A stretch of DNA of 64,000 bases from Rhizophagus irregularis (GCF_026210795.1 NC_089432.1:1364001-1428000); one strand, 5' to 3'. Shown: positions 35,866 through 48,381, numbered from the stretch's first letter. A program made the numbers and translations. The notes: generated from the sequence alone by a model not told the origin.

Positions 35866-38215
35866 AAGTAACCTGTCGATCATTTTGAGTGAAAAAAAAC
35901 AGAGGCACAGACGATTTTTAATTTTTTTTTACATTTTTTAAGGAATATGATCTGATATAGTAATTGTCCAAAATGAAGGACAATATAGTAATATGCGCTA
36001 AGAAAATTTGTGGTCACGGGTGGTTGTCGTCTTCCCCATTTACCGTAGTAACACCACCAATTTTATAATTAAAATTTTACCCCACGTGACCGGTGACAGT
36101 TAAGGGGTTGTGAAAAAAATAATTTTGGAAGGCAAAAAAAAAACTAAGTCCCTCAGATAAATATAAACAGTGAAAACGCGGTGGGGTGTGATGCCGGTGA
36201 TGAATATTATTAGGTCACGTGGGGGTAAAAAAATTTGGTGGTAATACTGGGGAAGATCGTCTTCCCCAGTATCACCACAAAATTTCCTCCCACGTGATTT
36301 GACTGATTTAAATTTTGATTGGCTTATGTTACACATAAGACAAAAAAAAATGAAAAAAGAGATTTTTTTTCTTAGGATATTATAATAAAAAAATTTTATT
36401 TCGTTACAATAATCTTCAAAGGTCTGTTTCATCTATCAAAAGCGTTAAAATTACGATGTAAAGTGAAAAAATCCAGCTGCGATTTTACATATTTTTTTTT
36501 TTTTAACAACACGATAAACATGAAATGTAAAAGAACAAGATACACGTTAAACTCAGATACACTTTGAAATTGAACTATACTAAATACAGCCAATCTCTCC
36601 GTCCGTGCGCATCGGTCAACACCCGGTCACGCCTCCACCCCCCTTGGAATACTACACTACTACTACACCTCTAATCTTGCCTCTACCCTTTCCACGGTAC
36701 CTCGTCCACTCTCCTTCATCATCTTCTTCGTCCTCTACCTCACTCCTATCCCCTTGTTTACCAATAACTCGCTTCTTACCCTCTTTTACAATCTTTGAGA
36801 ATATTTAAGCTATTTTAATAAAAATTAATATTTGAGTACTTAATTCCATATGCTGAACAATTTTACTTAAGCCTCCTAGACTTATTTCATTTATCAAAAT
36901 ACTGAAATTACACTATAAAATTGAAAATAATGTAAGTAATTTCATTAATGAATACCTGCTTTTCACAAAATTTTAAGAAATGGGAGAGAATTTTGTTGTA
37001 AAATAAATCAATAAGGCTTATCACGCCACATAAGTCACGTGAGGGAAGAAGATTTGTTGGGAGCTCCTTTTAACCTAGAGTCCTAGAGCTTGGTCTAGAT
37101 TAATATCTTAAATCCCTCTTCTTTTAGTTCAAAAATAATTATCAATGCCACATATTTTGTGAACATTTATCTTAAAAAATATTTTAGCTTTTTTTTCGCG
37201 CTCGATAAAAAATTTAAACTTTTATTTTAAAAAATGCAAAAATTATACATTTCATGTACTTAAATATTAAGGAATAAAAAAATAAGATGTACTTCCGTGC
37301 ATAATTATTAATAATATAGCCGGTTTTTAAAGAACTTTACAAACCATAATAAAATTTTATCTTAAGTAAAAGGCTTATTTGAATAAATGCAAAATAAACA
37401 ATATAATTTACAATAGAAAGTAAGACGTAATAACTAATAAGTTCCGATCAATAAAAATGCTGAAAATCATCTGCTTCCCGTTCTGACCAAAATCATAAGA
37501 CAAAATATGGATTATTCCAGATAAATCTAAGTCTTAATCCCAGAATTTTGCGGCTCATATTTTCAACTAAACGGTACACCATATTTATGTTTACAAGCAC
37601 CCTGACTCGTATTCACATTTATATAAAGCTTAGTTAACTTTGTCAAGCATTACAGCTAAAAAAAAAATAAAATGTCGTTTAGATTAGTCTGTATAAATTG
37701 AATTGTGAACACGTGATTCATCTGCCAATAAATTGGTATAGTAAATTTTTCTGTGGAATTTTTTTTTTCGTAACAATAGTAAATTCTATGGGATTTTTTT
37801 TTTCAATATTAATTAGTAGAACGCTATAATGAATTTCTTTGAGATAGATATGTATTTTTTTCAACAATTGATGTAATTTTTTTTAATGCTACAATGGAAT
37901 TTTTTCGGTGTATCTGATCTTAGTATAGTATGATTTTGTAAAATAATGTGTATATTGCATCTTTTGTTAGTACGTATGATTTTAAATCGTACGTACTACT
38001 TTGATTTTAAATTGTACGTATGTAGTGAAAAAAAAAAATCATACATACGTATATAAATCATACTTTTTTACCAGTACACTTTTTCAATGGCGCTCGCTCC
38101 TTCTTTAAAATATGAAAATAAAAATTTAAATAAACATAATTATGTATTGTTTCACTTGTTTGTACGTAATAAAAAATTTTTATCATATACATATTATTAT
38201 ACATTGTGATAAATA
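35866..38215. other. Spacer rich in inverted repeats
   Basis: Contains the 36216-36296 palindrome and a related half-copy at 36011-36092, a further CACGTGAGGGAAGAAGATTT fragment near 37037, a C-rich tract at 36600-36790 and alternating palindromes built on GTACGTATGATTTTAAAT (37970-38050). The proline/serine-rich frame at 36605-36808 is probably a by-product of the C-rich tract. No gene called. Confidence 0.5.
36011..36310. repeat. Nested inverted repeat with CACGTG ends
   Basis: 36244-36256 (ATACTGGGGAAGA) and 36260-36272 are perfect complements around TCG. With gaps, pairing extends to CACGTG at 36216-36221 and 36291-36296. 36029-36090 (GTCTTCCCC ... CCCCACGTGACC) is a third, diverged half. 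The motif GGCAAAAAAAAACTAAGTCC just before (36131) recurs at 28152. Confidence 0.85.
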
Positions 38216-38771
38216 CACAGTGAAATTCGATATAACGGAACCATCCGTTCCAGTAAAAATATCCGGTATATCGAGACTTCCGATATACCAAAAAATTTCG
38301 ATATACCGGATTTTATATATAAATCACATGAAATTCCGGTATATCAAGTTTTTATTTGTGCGACATGTGCGACGAACATTGAAAATTTAGATTATTTTTA
38401 TTTAAAACATTATTTGAGAAATTTTATGCACTGAAATTTACCAAAACTTAAAAAAATTTTGCTTTTTCTTACTATTCGAAATAATTTTTTTATAAAAAAA
38501 AAATTACCACGTTGTGAGATTATCTGTATCACGTGAAAATACTGTAATTTTATTGGTTTAAAATTGTGAATCGACACGTGTTCCGGTATATCGAACCATT
38601 TTTATTATAACCGTTCTGTTATTTGTTCCGTTATAGCTATTATCGAGATTTTACTAATAAATTCCGTTATATCAAACTTATTTTAATATATGTGATTTGG
38701 TTCCGGAAAAAAGTTCCAGTATAAGGCCGGTTCCGGTTTATTGGGGTTCCGTTATATCGAATTTCACTGTG
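38216..38771. mobile_element. MITE with perfect 27-bp terminal inverted repeats
   Basis: Left TIR 38216-38242 begins CACAGTGAAATTCGATATAA; right TIR 38745-38771 is its exact reverse complement over 27 bp. Internal sequence repeats the TIR theme (CCGGTATATCGA and TCGATATACCGG) in nested inverted orientation. The CAGTG start and CGATATAACGGAA-type body resemble termini of pogo/Tc1-mariner elements. No intact TA duplication is seen on the right side. No transposase is present; at 556 bp it is non-autonomous. Confidence 0.9.
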
Positions 38772-39595
38772 AGTGTATATATGTACCATAAAAAATCATA
38801 CATACAAAGTAAAATTCCACAAACACGGCATACTAACTTACAAAATCGTACTAAAGTAATATTATATATACTCAATTTTTTTAAGATAAAAAAAAAAAAA
38901 ATTTTTTTTGTAACAATAGACTACTTATTCTGTAATGAATTTGTAAATATATAAATAAATCATAAATTCCAGATATGAACATTAGAAACCCACATCAAAT
39001 ATTGTGGAAATATGTGGAAATTTTATTTTTATTTTATTTTTATTTTTGAAATGTAGACAATGACGGGAACCATACAAGTTTGTGGGCTGAGCCCTTACAC
39101 AAGGAAAACTACTACGCTACACTGTACCCATATAAACCCAACCCCCTCAAAGAAGGGATCGTACTGCCTATTATTGAAAAAAAACAACACTAGGCATTAC
39201 CAGCATTGTAAGCGAAAATATATTTTGTTATAGTAATAGAAATATGTGGAAATCTGAATAGTTCTAATATTTTCCAGACAAAAACACGTGGTATTTTCGG
39301 TGTAGATCAATGTGAATTCGTGTAGGATATATGGAAATTCCACAAACCTATGCGGAATTATCTAAAAATTTCCTGACGCAAGATCAACGAAAAATAATAT
39401 TTCATATACTGTGTAATACTCACACAATTCATTATTATTTTTATAATTATATAAATTTATTACATTTATTTCTTACTAATCCCATCATGATAATAGTAAA
39501 AAACTAGACCTATTCACGTGGCAAAAAAAATATAAATATGTTAATATTACTCTCTTGGCCTAATGGGCAAAGTCCCATACCCGGCGCAACACAAA
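38772..39595. other. Spacer with an unexplained G+C-richer island
   Basis: 39055-39215 is much less A+T-rich than its surroundings, with GGGCTGAGCCC and CCCCCTCAAAGAAGGG stems and no open frame; it could be a repeat family member or structured RNA. The word TATGTGGAAAT recurs several times at 39000-39370. No tRNA fold is recognised. Confidence 0.45.
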
Positions 39596-39599
39596 TATA

Positions 39600-40360
39600 G
39601 CAAAGGAGTTAAAATGGGAAGAGCCAATTTTAATGATGACTGATTGTACAAAAATTCGTTCTAATCTAGTATATTCTCAAGAACTTGGTTATATCACCGG
39701 ATCCACTTTATCTTCAAATGTAGTCTCAATTTCCAACATTAATGATATACATGCAAAAATAAAACAACATTTATGAAAAGAACATAATTGTAACACAAGT
39801 TCGGGTCATTGTACTCCAAGTTTTTATGATTTTTAATTAGATTTTTTTTTATTATTTATGTTATTCTAACATTGATTATTAAATTAGATTCCCGTCGGAA
39901 AAATACCTCCAATTCAAATTGCTATTTTGCGTATAAAAGGTAATGAATCTGCAGAACAAATTTTTAGTATTCTCCAAACTGTATTGGATTATGCACATAA
40001 GAGTAATATCAATATTTTCAGCATGAGAGCTGATGGTGCACGTTCAGAATTTAATGCTCAAACACAAATTACAACATATTTTACAGATGATCCATTTTAT
40101 AATGTGCATTTAAAAGTACCTATTATTAATGGAAAACCATTAGTACGTATTCAGGATCAAAAGCATGCTAAGAAGTCAGCGTGAAAATCAACTATTTACT
40201 GGAGCAAGGCTTCTTTCATTAGGAATAGATACCGCGCAATACGATCAGCTTTTTCAATTAGCACAAAATCATGTTTTACTAAAACGTGATGTTATTAATG
40301 TTGACAAACAAGACGATGGCGCCGCTTATAGAATATCTCATTCAGAAACTTTGACAATAT
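39600..40360 (+). pseudogene. Degenerate DDE-type transposase-like gene
   Basis: Readable pieces: EEPILMMTDCTKIRSNLVYS (near 39625) and GYITGSTLSSNVVSIS; after an intron-like or decayed gap, IPPIQIAILRIKGN; then NINIFSMRADGARSEFNAQ (near 40000), VPIINGKPLVRIQDQKHAKK (near 40110), and after a frameshift NQLFTGARLLSLGIDTAQYD and INVDKQDDGAAYR (near 40295). The DGA...EF and QDxKHAKK signatures recur in a transposase-derived family abundant in these fungi; an aspartate-led catalytic core is inferred. I do not assign a superfamily. At least one frameshift (about 40180) and stops upstream make it non-functional. Confidence 0.72.
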
Positions 40361-40462
40361 TCCTTCTAATTGGTCCATTAATAATACCACAAAATTCTCA
40401 GGGGTTATATATAAATTACAAAAAAATATTTTCGATAATCAAAATCTCTTTTTTACTTCAAA

Positions 40463-41400
40463 AATGTCACTTAGAAAACGCACTAAAATTAATAAAGTTA
40501 ATACTGTAACTACTTATACAAGAGTTAAGGAACGTCCAGACGTTTTTCGTGTTGAAAATGGTCTTTTTGTTTTGTAACTATTATGACCTTTCTCTGGAAT
40601 GGAGACAAGTCAACGGTAGATTCTCGTTGTTTAGGAAATAAGCACCTGACACAAAAAAAAAAAATCAACAAACCTTAGAAACAACTTTACGTGCAGCTGA
40701 TTCTAAAAGAGAAGTTATAGACAATTTAATTCAAGCATTTGCAGGTGCAAACATTCCATTAGAAAAAATTAATCACCTCGCTTCCTATCTTACAGAAGGA
40801 GGAGCAATTCCTTAAGCTCCAACCTTACGTAAATTGTATTTACCTTCTGTTTTTGAAAATCATGTAAAAATACTCCTTTCAATTTTAATTCAAAAACCCG
40901 TATGTATTATAAATTTATAATGGATGAGCTTAGTGACGATTGTGCACGTAGTGTTGTTAATACACTATTCAAAATACAAAACTGGTTTCTGTTAAATTTT
41001 TACAACGTGTTAACAATACAACTATTGGACAAATCCTTAATATTCCGCGTTATTTCTTTCTGACTCAGCCGCGTATACGAAAAAATGTTTTCGTGAAGTT
41101 TTAAAGCTAGTTATGTTTCTTATTGAGTAAGGAAATTTGCATAATCAAAAATTTGCGCGTCAGTGAACTTTTATAATAATTAATTTAATTTAATCAGAGA
41201 GATCTGGAGAGATTTACCACAATTTTCACGATTAAAGACTTTTGGCTAATATCAAAGAATCATTTGTCAAATCACCTGCACGAAGAATGGAAGAAACCGT
41301 TATATAACTCATCTTAAAATGAATGGCATTAATTCCTTGCAAAATTCCAAACTCGGCTGACACAGGTAGGACTGGATGGATATAGTCCAGTAAGCAATTA
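40463..41400 (+). pseudogene. hAT-like / CGGBP1-like transposase relic
   Basis: Starts MSLRKRTKINKVNTVTT and a BED-like piece VENGLFV(x)CNYYDLSLEW, frameshifted near 40578. It continues DNLIQAFAGANIPLEKINHL and EGGAIP*APTLRKLYLPSVFE (stop near 40813), which parallels the conserved NIPLEK...GGSIP..LR..YLP region of CGGBP1-type hAT derivatives. Then come DELSDDCARSVVNTLF, the catalytic-region equivalent of DETTD, and FLSDSAAYTKKCFREVLK (near 41060). The last recognisable part is THLKMNGINS (near 41310) and TRW-like residues. Multiple stops and shifts make it dead. It lies directly behind the DDE relic in the same orientation. Confidence 0.8.
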
Positions 41401-44216
41401 TATGAACAAAAATATCAGTTTACCATGAAAATATTTTATTATTTTATTAATTATAAACTATTTATATAATCAGACATTTATGGCCATCAGTTTAGCATAA
41501 GCATCTCTTTGAGGATGTTGTTTATTTGGAAGAAATTCTATTTTCAATGAGATCATTTAATAAAAAAATCACATAATTGACATAATTATAACAAATCAAA
41601 CTATTGGACCAACATTATATGTCTAGTGGACTTAACTCTGCTCGTAGTAATATGAGCTTCATTATATAGCGTAAGCCAAAATTACGATTTTAATTCTGGG
41701 CAAAATTTTTTTTTTTGATGATACTGCAATTATTTTCGAAGATGTTATGTTTTAAAATGGTAACTTGAATTTTTACAGTAATTCTAGGATTATCGTTTAA
41801 TTATTCGTATATAAAAGATTATACATAAAAGAATTTATTTTTTTTTTTTTACTCTTTATATAATGAACGGCTATGACTAATGATCTTTACATTTAAGTAG
41901 AAATCAATTTGTTAAAAGATACAAGAACCAAGGAAATTGAATTCTTGGTTATTTCTGTTTTGTGGTGTTACTCTTGGAACAAAACTCATTTTATATAATA
42001 CACAAAATTTTCTTTTGGCCATGAATTTGGGCGGCCACACAAATGTTTTTATCATGTGTTTCAAATATACATGTATAACATACAAGGAAAACGGAAATAT
42101 GTCGCACAAACGAATGTGCGTATATTTCATGGCTATTCAGAAAGTGTTACATAATCAAGAAAAAAGAAATAAAAGTGATTTTTATGACAGGATTTAACAG
42201 TGCGGGAAATAATCCTTCGCTTATGTTCCGAACAATGAAGGAATTTCTGATACGTCAGATAACTTTCCAGAAATTCTTATTAAAAGCGAAAGTGAAAAAA
42301 CTATCAAAGTTGTAACAAATGACTTAATAGTAATATGGGATTTTTTTTGAACTTTGAAGACATTATAATGCGGTTTAAAATAATTACTAGTCGAGTGATT
42401 ATATTTAAATATTTATCAATAAGAATGATGACAAGCCAGTTAAAGAAATTCGATTCTTCCTAATTCTACTATCAGATAGGGAAGAATGACCTGATGTTAA
42501 AAGCATATTATTATCGTGAAATGAAAAGAGAATGTTCAATAAAAAAGGGATAGAAACATAAAATTTTATGACACTCACTAATCTAGACGTTATAAGCAAT
42601 AATTTATTATTATAAGTCTATTAAATGGAACATGATATACGAAAAACTTTAAGAGCTGAAGTGAGCAAATTTCATGGATCAAAATATAAAGAATTAAAAT
42701 ACATAAATACATTATCGGAAATAAATTATGAAAGTGTGTAAATAATTTGATTATGTTCACTCATTCTTTGTCCTTTAATTTTATTTGACATGGCACTGAA
42801 CGTTCTGTCACATATAAGAAATTAGCGTACAAATGATGGAAATATTTCGTAATTATTATTACCAACGAATCCTTACATTATGCACGGTTGCTGCTGGCCA
42901 CCAAATAGATTAAAAAGATTATGTAGAGTAGAGAACGTAGTTTGTATTTCATGGTACTCTTGTTTCCATTCAAAACAATTAAAGATTATTCGCTCGAAAA
43001 TCAACTGGGAAGCGAATCACGTTGATCAATAATTTTCTAGCAAGATGGGCGGATTTATTATCTAATACAATGTAAAATAATTCGTGATAGAACCGATAGA
43101 ACCAACTTCTATGGTTATCTCTGATACTGATACAAGAATCAAGAATTATTAAAAGGAATCTGGTAATTAATTATAAACTGTTAATAGCAACCAATAAATA
43201 AAAACATAATATATATTAAATATAAAGTATATATAAAATTAATAAAAAACCGATTTATAAAAATTTTTAGCTACTGTAACTTTTCATACTTGCCAAATTT
43301 AATAGATTATTGCATCATCACGTTGATCACTATAGTGAAATACAAGAAATCATTAGTTCCTAACCTTAAATCTAATTAAGATTTGGGTATTATATTCCTC
43401 ACGAAAAAAAGATTACCCTGTAATTTAAAAATTCCCACCTTTCCTAAATGGCAAAAAATTTTTTAATTTTGATTTATTGATCGATTACGGAAATTTTGAT
43501 AAAACTCTTAATTATAAAAAAACTTGACCAAAATAAGAAAATAGGATTCGTTTTCTTTTTTAAATCTTTCTAAATATTGTTCTAAACCGATTGTGCTAAA
43601 ATAAGAAAATTTCTATAAAAAACTTTCTTGTATGATATTATCAAAATATTAAAAGGTTAAAATAAACCTTCATAATTATAAAGTTCATCAGACCGGAATG
43701 ACTCTCGTTCGGTATTCGATTCTAATTTAAACATATAAGTTCTCTTATTATGTATATCTAAAACTCTAAAACTTGTAATTAGATAATATAATTACTAGTT
43801 TCAATATCTCATACTCAAAATTTTATTTCCCCATCTCCTCCAAGTTTCTATTTATAAAATTAAATATGAAAAGTCAATTTCAGTATACGCGAAGTTTCCG
43901 TCAAAGATTTTTCTATGAAGAACAATATACATTTTTGTTCTTTTAACTATGAAAAAATTATTTGGCTATGAATGTTTCCATCCTTGGTAAATTTTAAACC
44001 CTTTATAATAAATTTTTGAATAAATTTAATATTTTTTAATATAATCGTTTAATTTTACTATAATGAAAAAAGAATATATAAACAACAAGGAAATTCCCCT
44101 CTAAAAGTTCTTCACTTCTCTTCTGAAAAAAAAAAGAACAATAACAAATCACAGAAATCAAAAAAAAAATTTCACTAAAATATAATAATAATCATTTGCT
44201 CCTTAAACAACAAAAA
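41401..44216. other. Gene-free A+T-rich spacer, 2.8 kb
   Basis: No recognised protein remnant, RNA or long repeat. Frames at 41912-42130 (-), 41937-42197 (+) and 42405-42599 (-) look random. TATATAA at about 44075-44081 is a plausible TATA box for the secreted-protein gene that follows. Confidence 0.5.
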
Positions 44217-44922
44217 ATGAAATTTTTAGTAATTTTATCAGTCGTAGTCGCTTCCGCAGTGATAGTTAATGCAGCTCCAGGTAAAAATTAAATTATATAC
44301 ACTATTTTTAGATTCTTTTTTGTTAATTATTTTTAACATTTTCATTTTTTTAGTTAATAAACGCAGCGATGATTATGGTAAAAAGGAATCAATGGAACCT
44401 GAAAAGCCATATAATCCATTTTACAATCCATGGGTACCCACAGACAAACACAAACATGATTATGGATATGGTTATATTGACATGCATGACAAACATACTG
44501 ACTATGACATGAAAGACAAACATGATGACTATGACATCAAGGACAAGCATGATGATTATGACATGAAAGACAAGCATGATGACTATGACATGAAAGACAA
44601 GCATGATGACTACGACATGAAAGACAAGCATGATGACTACGACATGAAAGACAAGCATGATGACTACGACATGAAAGACAAGCATGATGACTACGACATG
44701 AAGGACAAACATGATGACTATGACATGAAGGACAAGCATGATGATTATGACATAAAAGACAAACATGATGATTATGACATAAAAGACAAACATGATGACT
44801 ATGACATGAAGGACAAGCATGATGATTATGACATAAAAGACAAACATGATGACTATGACATGAAGGACAAGCATGATGATTATGACATGTATGATAAACA
44901 TGATGAAAAACCAAGTTATTAA
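44217..44922 (+). CDS. Secreted protein with 16 copies of a 9-residue repeat (2 exons)
   Basis: Exon 1 is 44217-44280 and exon 2 is 44354-44922, with a 73-bp GT-AG intron; 633 nt, 210 residues. Residues 1-20 (MKFLVILSVVVASAVIVNAA) are a clear signal peptide. A dibasic KR at residues 24-25 could be a Kex2 site. A short proline/tyrosine-rich segment follows, then 16 tandem copies of DMKDKHDDY with M/I, K/H/Y and a few other substitutions, ending PSY. The mature chain is very hydrophilic, rich in Asp, Lys and His, and has no cysteine. It could bind metals or act at the cell wall or host interface; effector status is an inference from secretion and repeat structure. A TATA box lies about 140 bp upstream. 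Confidence 0.9.
44479..44910 (+). repeat. 27-bp coding minisatellite, 16 units
   Basis: Perfectly phased 27-bp units. Units 5-8 (44587-44694) are identical at the nucleotide level. The last third alternates ATG/ATA-type units, giving a 54-bp higher-order period. Confidence 0.97.
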
Positions 44923-46100
44923 ATATAATCGTAGTATTATCATATTTGAAGGACAATTGTTTCTTTTGTGTAAAAAAAAAAATTTTATTTGATCTGAAAT
45001 TTTTCTAGTTCTTTTTTTTTTCATAAATTTGTTTTAATTTTGGTAGATTTCTATTTTTTCATTTCATATATCACAGTAAATGCTATTAATAATTTTTTAG
45101 TTATGTCTTTATAAATAATAAAAATGATCTTTATACAAATTTTCAAATCTTGCAAAATTATGTTAATTAATGATTGAATTACATAATAAAAAGATTGAGA
45201 ACCGTTGTTTCTTAACGAATTTATTTTAAGGTATAATCAATCTTATAACAATATTAGGTAAAATGGATTCAACCCGCCCATTTTGTAAGTCCTTCGATAT
45301 AAAACAGCGTTCGATTATACAAGCATTTCTTTTATATATATATATTTCATATTTTTAACATATTTTAATTGCCTAATAAATCGGAAAAAATATTATTTCA
45401 ATTTTAAGTAAAAAAATTCGATGAACTTACAAAATCGATGTAAATTATTAATTAATAAAAATATTACGGTATTATTTCATGCTATTCAATAGTATCATAT
45501 GATTACCTACAATTTACACTTAGTAATAATTTATAAAAATCACGAGATCTAAACTATTTATAATCGTTAAAATAAAAATTATGACGCGATGATATAGAAA
45601 TAATCACCCTTATTACAAATTAAGATCATCTAAATTTCTTAATTCTTTATTTTCCATTTGTACTACGAAATTTAATATGAATCTGATTAATATTATTAAT
45701 ATTGATGTGCCAAAGATAATATAGGGTAGTTAATCGGTAGATTATACTGTACATTGAAAGGTTGATCATGAAAGGGTTCTGTTTCAGGATATTTATTTTT
45801 TGTCATTTAATTTATATTATTCGCGTTTGTATTATTCCGATGATGTTAAATTAACAACGAATTTATATAATTAATTATAATTAATTATAGCGTTTATTAA
45901 GTTTATAAAAAATATTCTTTTAATGTTTGTATATTGTTCATTTTCATATTGAATTATAGTATCATCGTTATAATATTATGCCATTCATTTTTTTTTTCTA
46001 AAAAATTCATGAATTGAATATTATTGAAGGTCTCGCCTCTAAGTTATTAATTAAAGTTCAATAAAATTTCTAATCTTTTTCAAAAAATACGCTTACGCAA
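44923..46100. other. Spacer between tail-to-tail genes
   Basis: A+T-rich; contains the 3' flanks of the secreted-protein gene and of the minus-strand amidotransferase. Nothing else recognised. Confidence 0.55.
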
Positions 46101-47848
46101 TTACAGTACGGCGGGTGGTACGATACTTTGTCTTTTCTTCATCCGATCAATATTATAATATTGATCTTTTATAGGAAATAATAATACATTAAATTTTGGT
46201 GTTATCACAAAACATGTATTTGTTGGTATTATTAACCAATCCGCTTTTTCAAATGTTAGAGGTTCTAAATAATTGAAAATGTAGAGAAGAGGTTAATTTA
46301 TATATCATCGACAGTAAAACGTGAAAAAAAATAAGTGAGATAATTTTGATACCTGACGCAACTAATACAATATCTTCGCGTTTATCTGCTTTGATCTTCA
46401 TGGCAAATAAATAAAAATCTAATAAGTAATCTGAAAGTGCATAAATTACAAAGAACGCCTTAAAGAAATAAAATCAATCATACCATTCTATAATGTCCAG
46501 GTTTGTATTCTTTAAAATTCGTTCCTAAATTTAGGAATAATATTCGTATGCTATTAATTTTTTAAAAAAAAATTTTAAAAATGTTGAATATTACCTGATG
46601 AAAAATATAAGGAAGCCGCCTCTTCAGTCTTACTATTAATATATCTAGTACATACGACAGAACATCCGTCTGTGACTGCAAAATTAAGTAGTGATGGCTT
46701 TCAAAGAAAAGAGATAGGTAATTATTAAAAAAAAATATTCGATATTTAAAAAAAAAAATTGATATCTTTATTACCTCTGTAATTCCAGCTTCTTCAGCCC
46801 ATATATTTAACTGTTCAATGGTTTTTAACATCGCTTTCTTCAGCGTTTCATGATCAAACCTTTCAGCTTGTGGATCTCTCAACTAAAAGTAATGAAAAAT
46901 TTATAATTAGATCAAATTAAATTAAGTTAAATTATCGTTTATTATATCCATACCTGATTAAGAAACAACGCAAATGCCCACTCAGAATCCGTATTTCCTT
47001 GTACAAATAAAAATATTTCATCTCTTAATGATTGCTGTAACTTTCTTTTAATCTATAACATAATTGAAAATAAAACCAATAAATTTTTTTTAATAAAAAT
47101 TAAAACAAACGATAATTCTTAATTATTTTTTACTAAAAAAAAAATAATAATAACCTTATTAAAATCTTGTATATGTCCATTATGCATCCACATTAATCTA
47201 TTATATTTCCATGGATGACCTGTTAATAAATAAAAAAAAAAAAATATTTAAAATGAAAAATCTCTTTCTCTCCTATCTCTTTTCTAGTAAAAACACTTAC
47301 AATTATTTTCGGATAAGGTCCCAGAAGTTGAAGCTCTTACATGAGCAAACACTAAAGGACTCCTTATTTTCTCTGCAAGTCTTGCCAAATTTTGATTATT
47401 CCACGCCGGCGTTACTGATGCAAATATACATGGTGTATTATCAGGACCTGGATTTGATTCGTACCATCCTAAAGAAAACAATTATTTTAATTAAAAAAAA
47501 TTTCAAAGGAAATATTTACGCATACGTGATGCATTACCTACACCAAATCCATCCCCTGGAACAAAAACAACAAAAAAAAAATTAAATAATAATATTAAAA
47601 AAAAAAGAAAGGATTAAAATGATGTATATACATACCATTAATTGGGCGTCTTGTATCTATTCTAAGTCTACAATCAAATGATTGATTTATTATCGAATGG
47701 GCCGGCCGAGTAAGTAACTATTAAAAAGAATAATAATAATTATTATTCGTACAGAAAAGAAATCTTAACGGAACTCGGTTTAAAAACAATACTTTACATG
47801 CGCTAGTTGAATTGAATCTTTTCCTTTATAGAGTAAAAATCTACACAT
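46101..47848 (-). CDS. DUG3: DUG3-like class II glutamine amidotransferase (11 exons)
   Basis: Minus-strand exons: 47848-47798, 47717-47636, 47555-47538, 47468-47301, 47219-47155, 47052-46954, 46882-46775, 46697-46595, 46524-46484, 46395-46353, 46264-46101; 942 nt, 313 residues, every junction GT-AG and in phase. It starts MCRFLLYKG, so Cys2 would be the N-terminal nucleophile after Met removal, the hallmark of Ntn-type amidotransferases. Other landmarks are RPINGDGFGVGWY, FAHVRAST, CHPW...LMWMHNG and QGNTDSEWAF. In yeast Dug3 pairs with Dug2 to degrade glutathione in the cytosol; the same role is inferred. Length is slightly below the yeast protein. It is divergent from the HMG-box gene, with 533 bp between starts. 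Exon 3 is only 18 bp. Confidence 0.92.
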
Positions 47849-48381
47849 GGTAAAATTAGATTACGCGAAAATAAAATTTCGAAAGAAAAATCAAAAAGCA
47901 TTATTAGGCGCTTTATATATATATATATATATTTCTCAAGTGATAAATCGGCTATGCAATCACTTGATAAGGATAGTAAGGCTAATTGTTTATCATGGCT
48001 AAGTTGCAATAAAAAAAACAATTCTCTTGTACAAAAAAAAAATTTTTTCGATGGCGAAATTTTGTTAAAAATGAAGTTATATAATTAAGGAAATCCCGTT
48101 GATAAAATAGCGCAATAATTTAAATCATATGATTTGACATTATCAATTACCAATGATCTCTGAATTGTGAATCAATGATTAGCGACTTGCCTATTTCTGG
48201 CCTTATTAAGGAAATTTAAAATGAAATCTATTCCTTATGAAATACCATATGTGAAATATTCATAAATAATAATTAAGATGATCTATTAATCTACAAAATA
48301 AACTTTTTACAAGCGATCATTTATTTATTCTTTTTCCCACGTTTTTTTAATTCTCATCTCTTTCATTTTCAGAGAAAAAAA
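47849..48381. promoter_or_regulatory. Shared intergenic region of the divergent DUG3-like and HMG-box genes
   Basis: 533 bp between two start codons facing away from each other. It contains a pyrimidine-rich tract immediately before the HMG start ending TTTTCAG, which could be a 5' UTR splice acceptor, and an (AT)n run near 47917-47932. No specific factor sites can be claimed. Confidence 0.5.

Noticed and set aside
36605-36808. Proline/serine-rich small gene
   Set aside because: Composition follows the local C-rich tract; there is no domain, signal peptide or supporting context.
38142-38954. Frames within and next to the 27-bp-TIR element
   Set aside because: They cross terminal inverted repeats and show no protein family features.
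39540-39600. tRNA-like segment near CCTAATGGGCAAAGTCCC
   Set aside because: No B-box, acceptor stem or anticodon arm could be fitted.
44389-45024. Long minus-strand frames over the secreted repeat protein
   Set aside because: They are mirror translations of the 27-bp repeat; the plus frame has a signal peptide, intron and TATA box.
47211-47585. Plus-strand 124-residue frame
   Set aside because: It lies antisense to exons 3-5 of the DUG3-like gene, which are supported by splice phase and conserved motifs.
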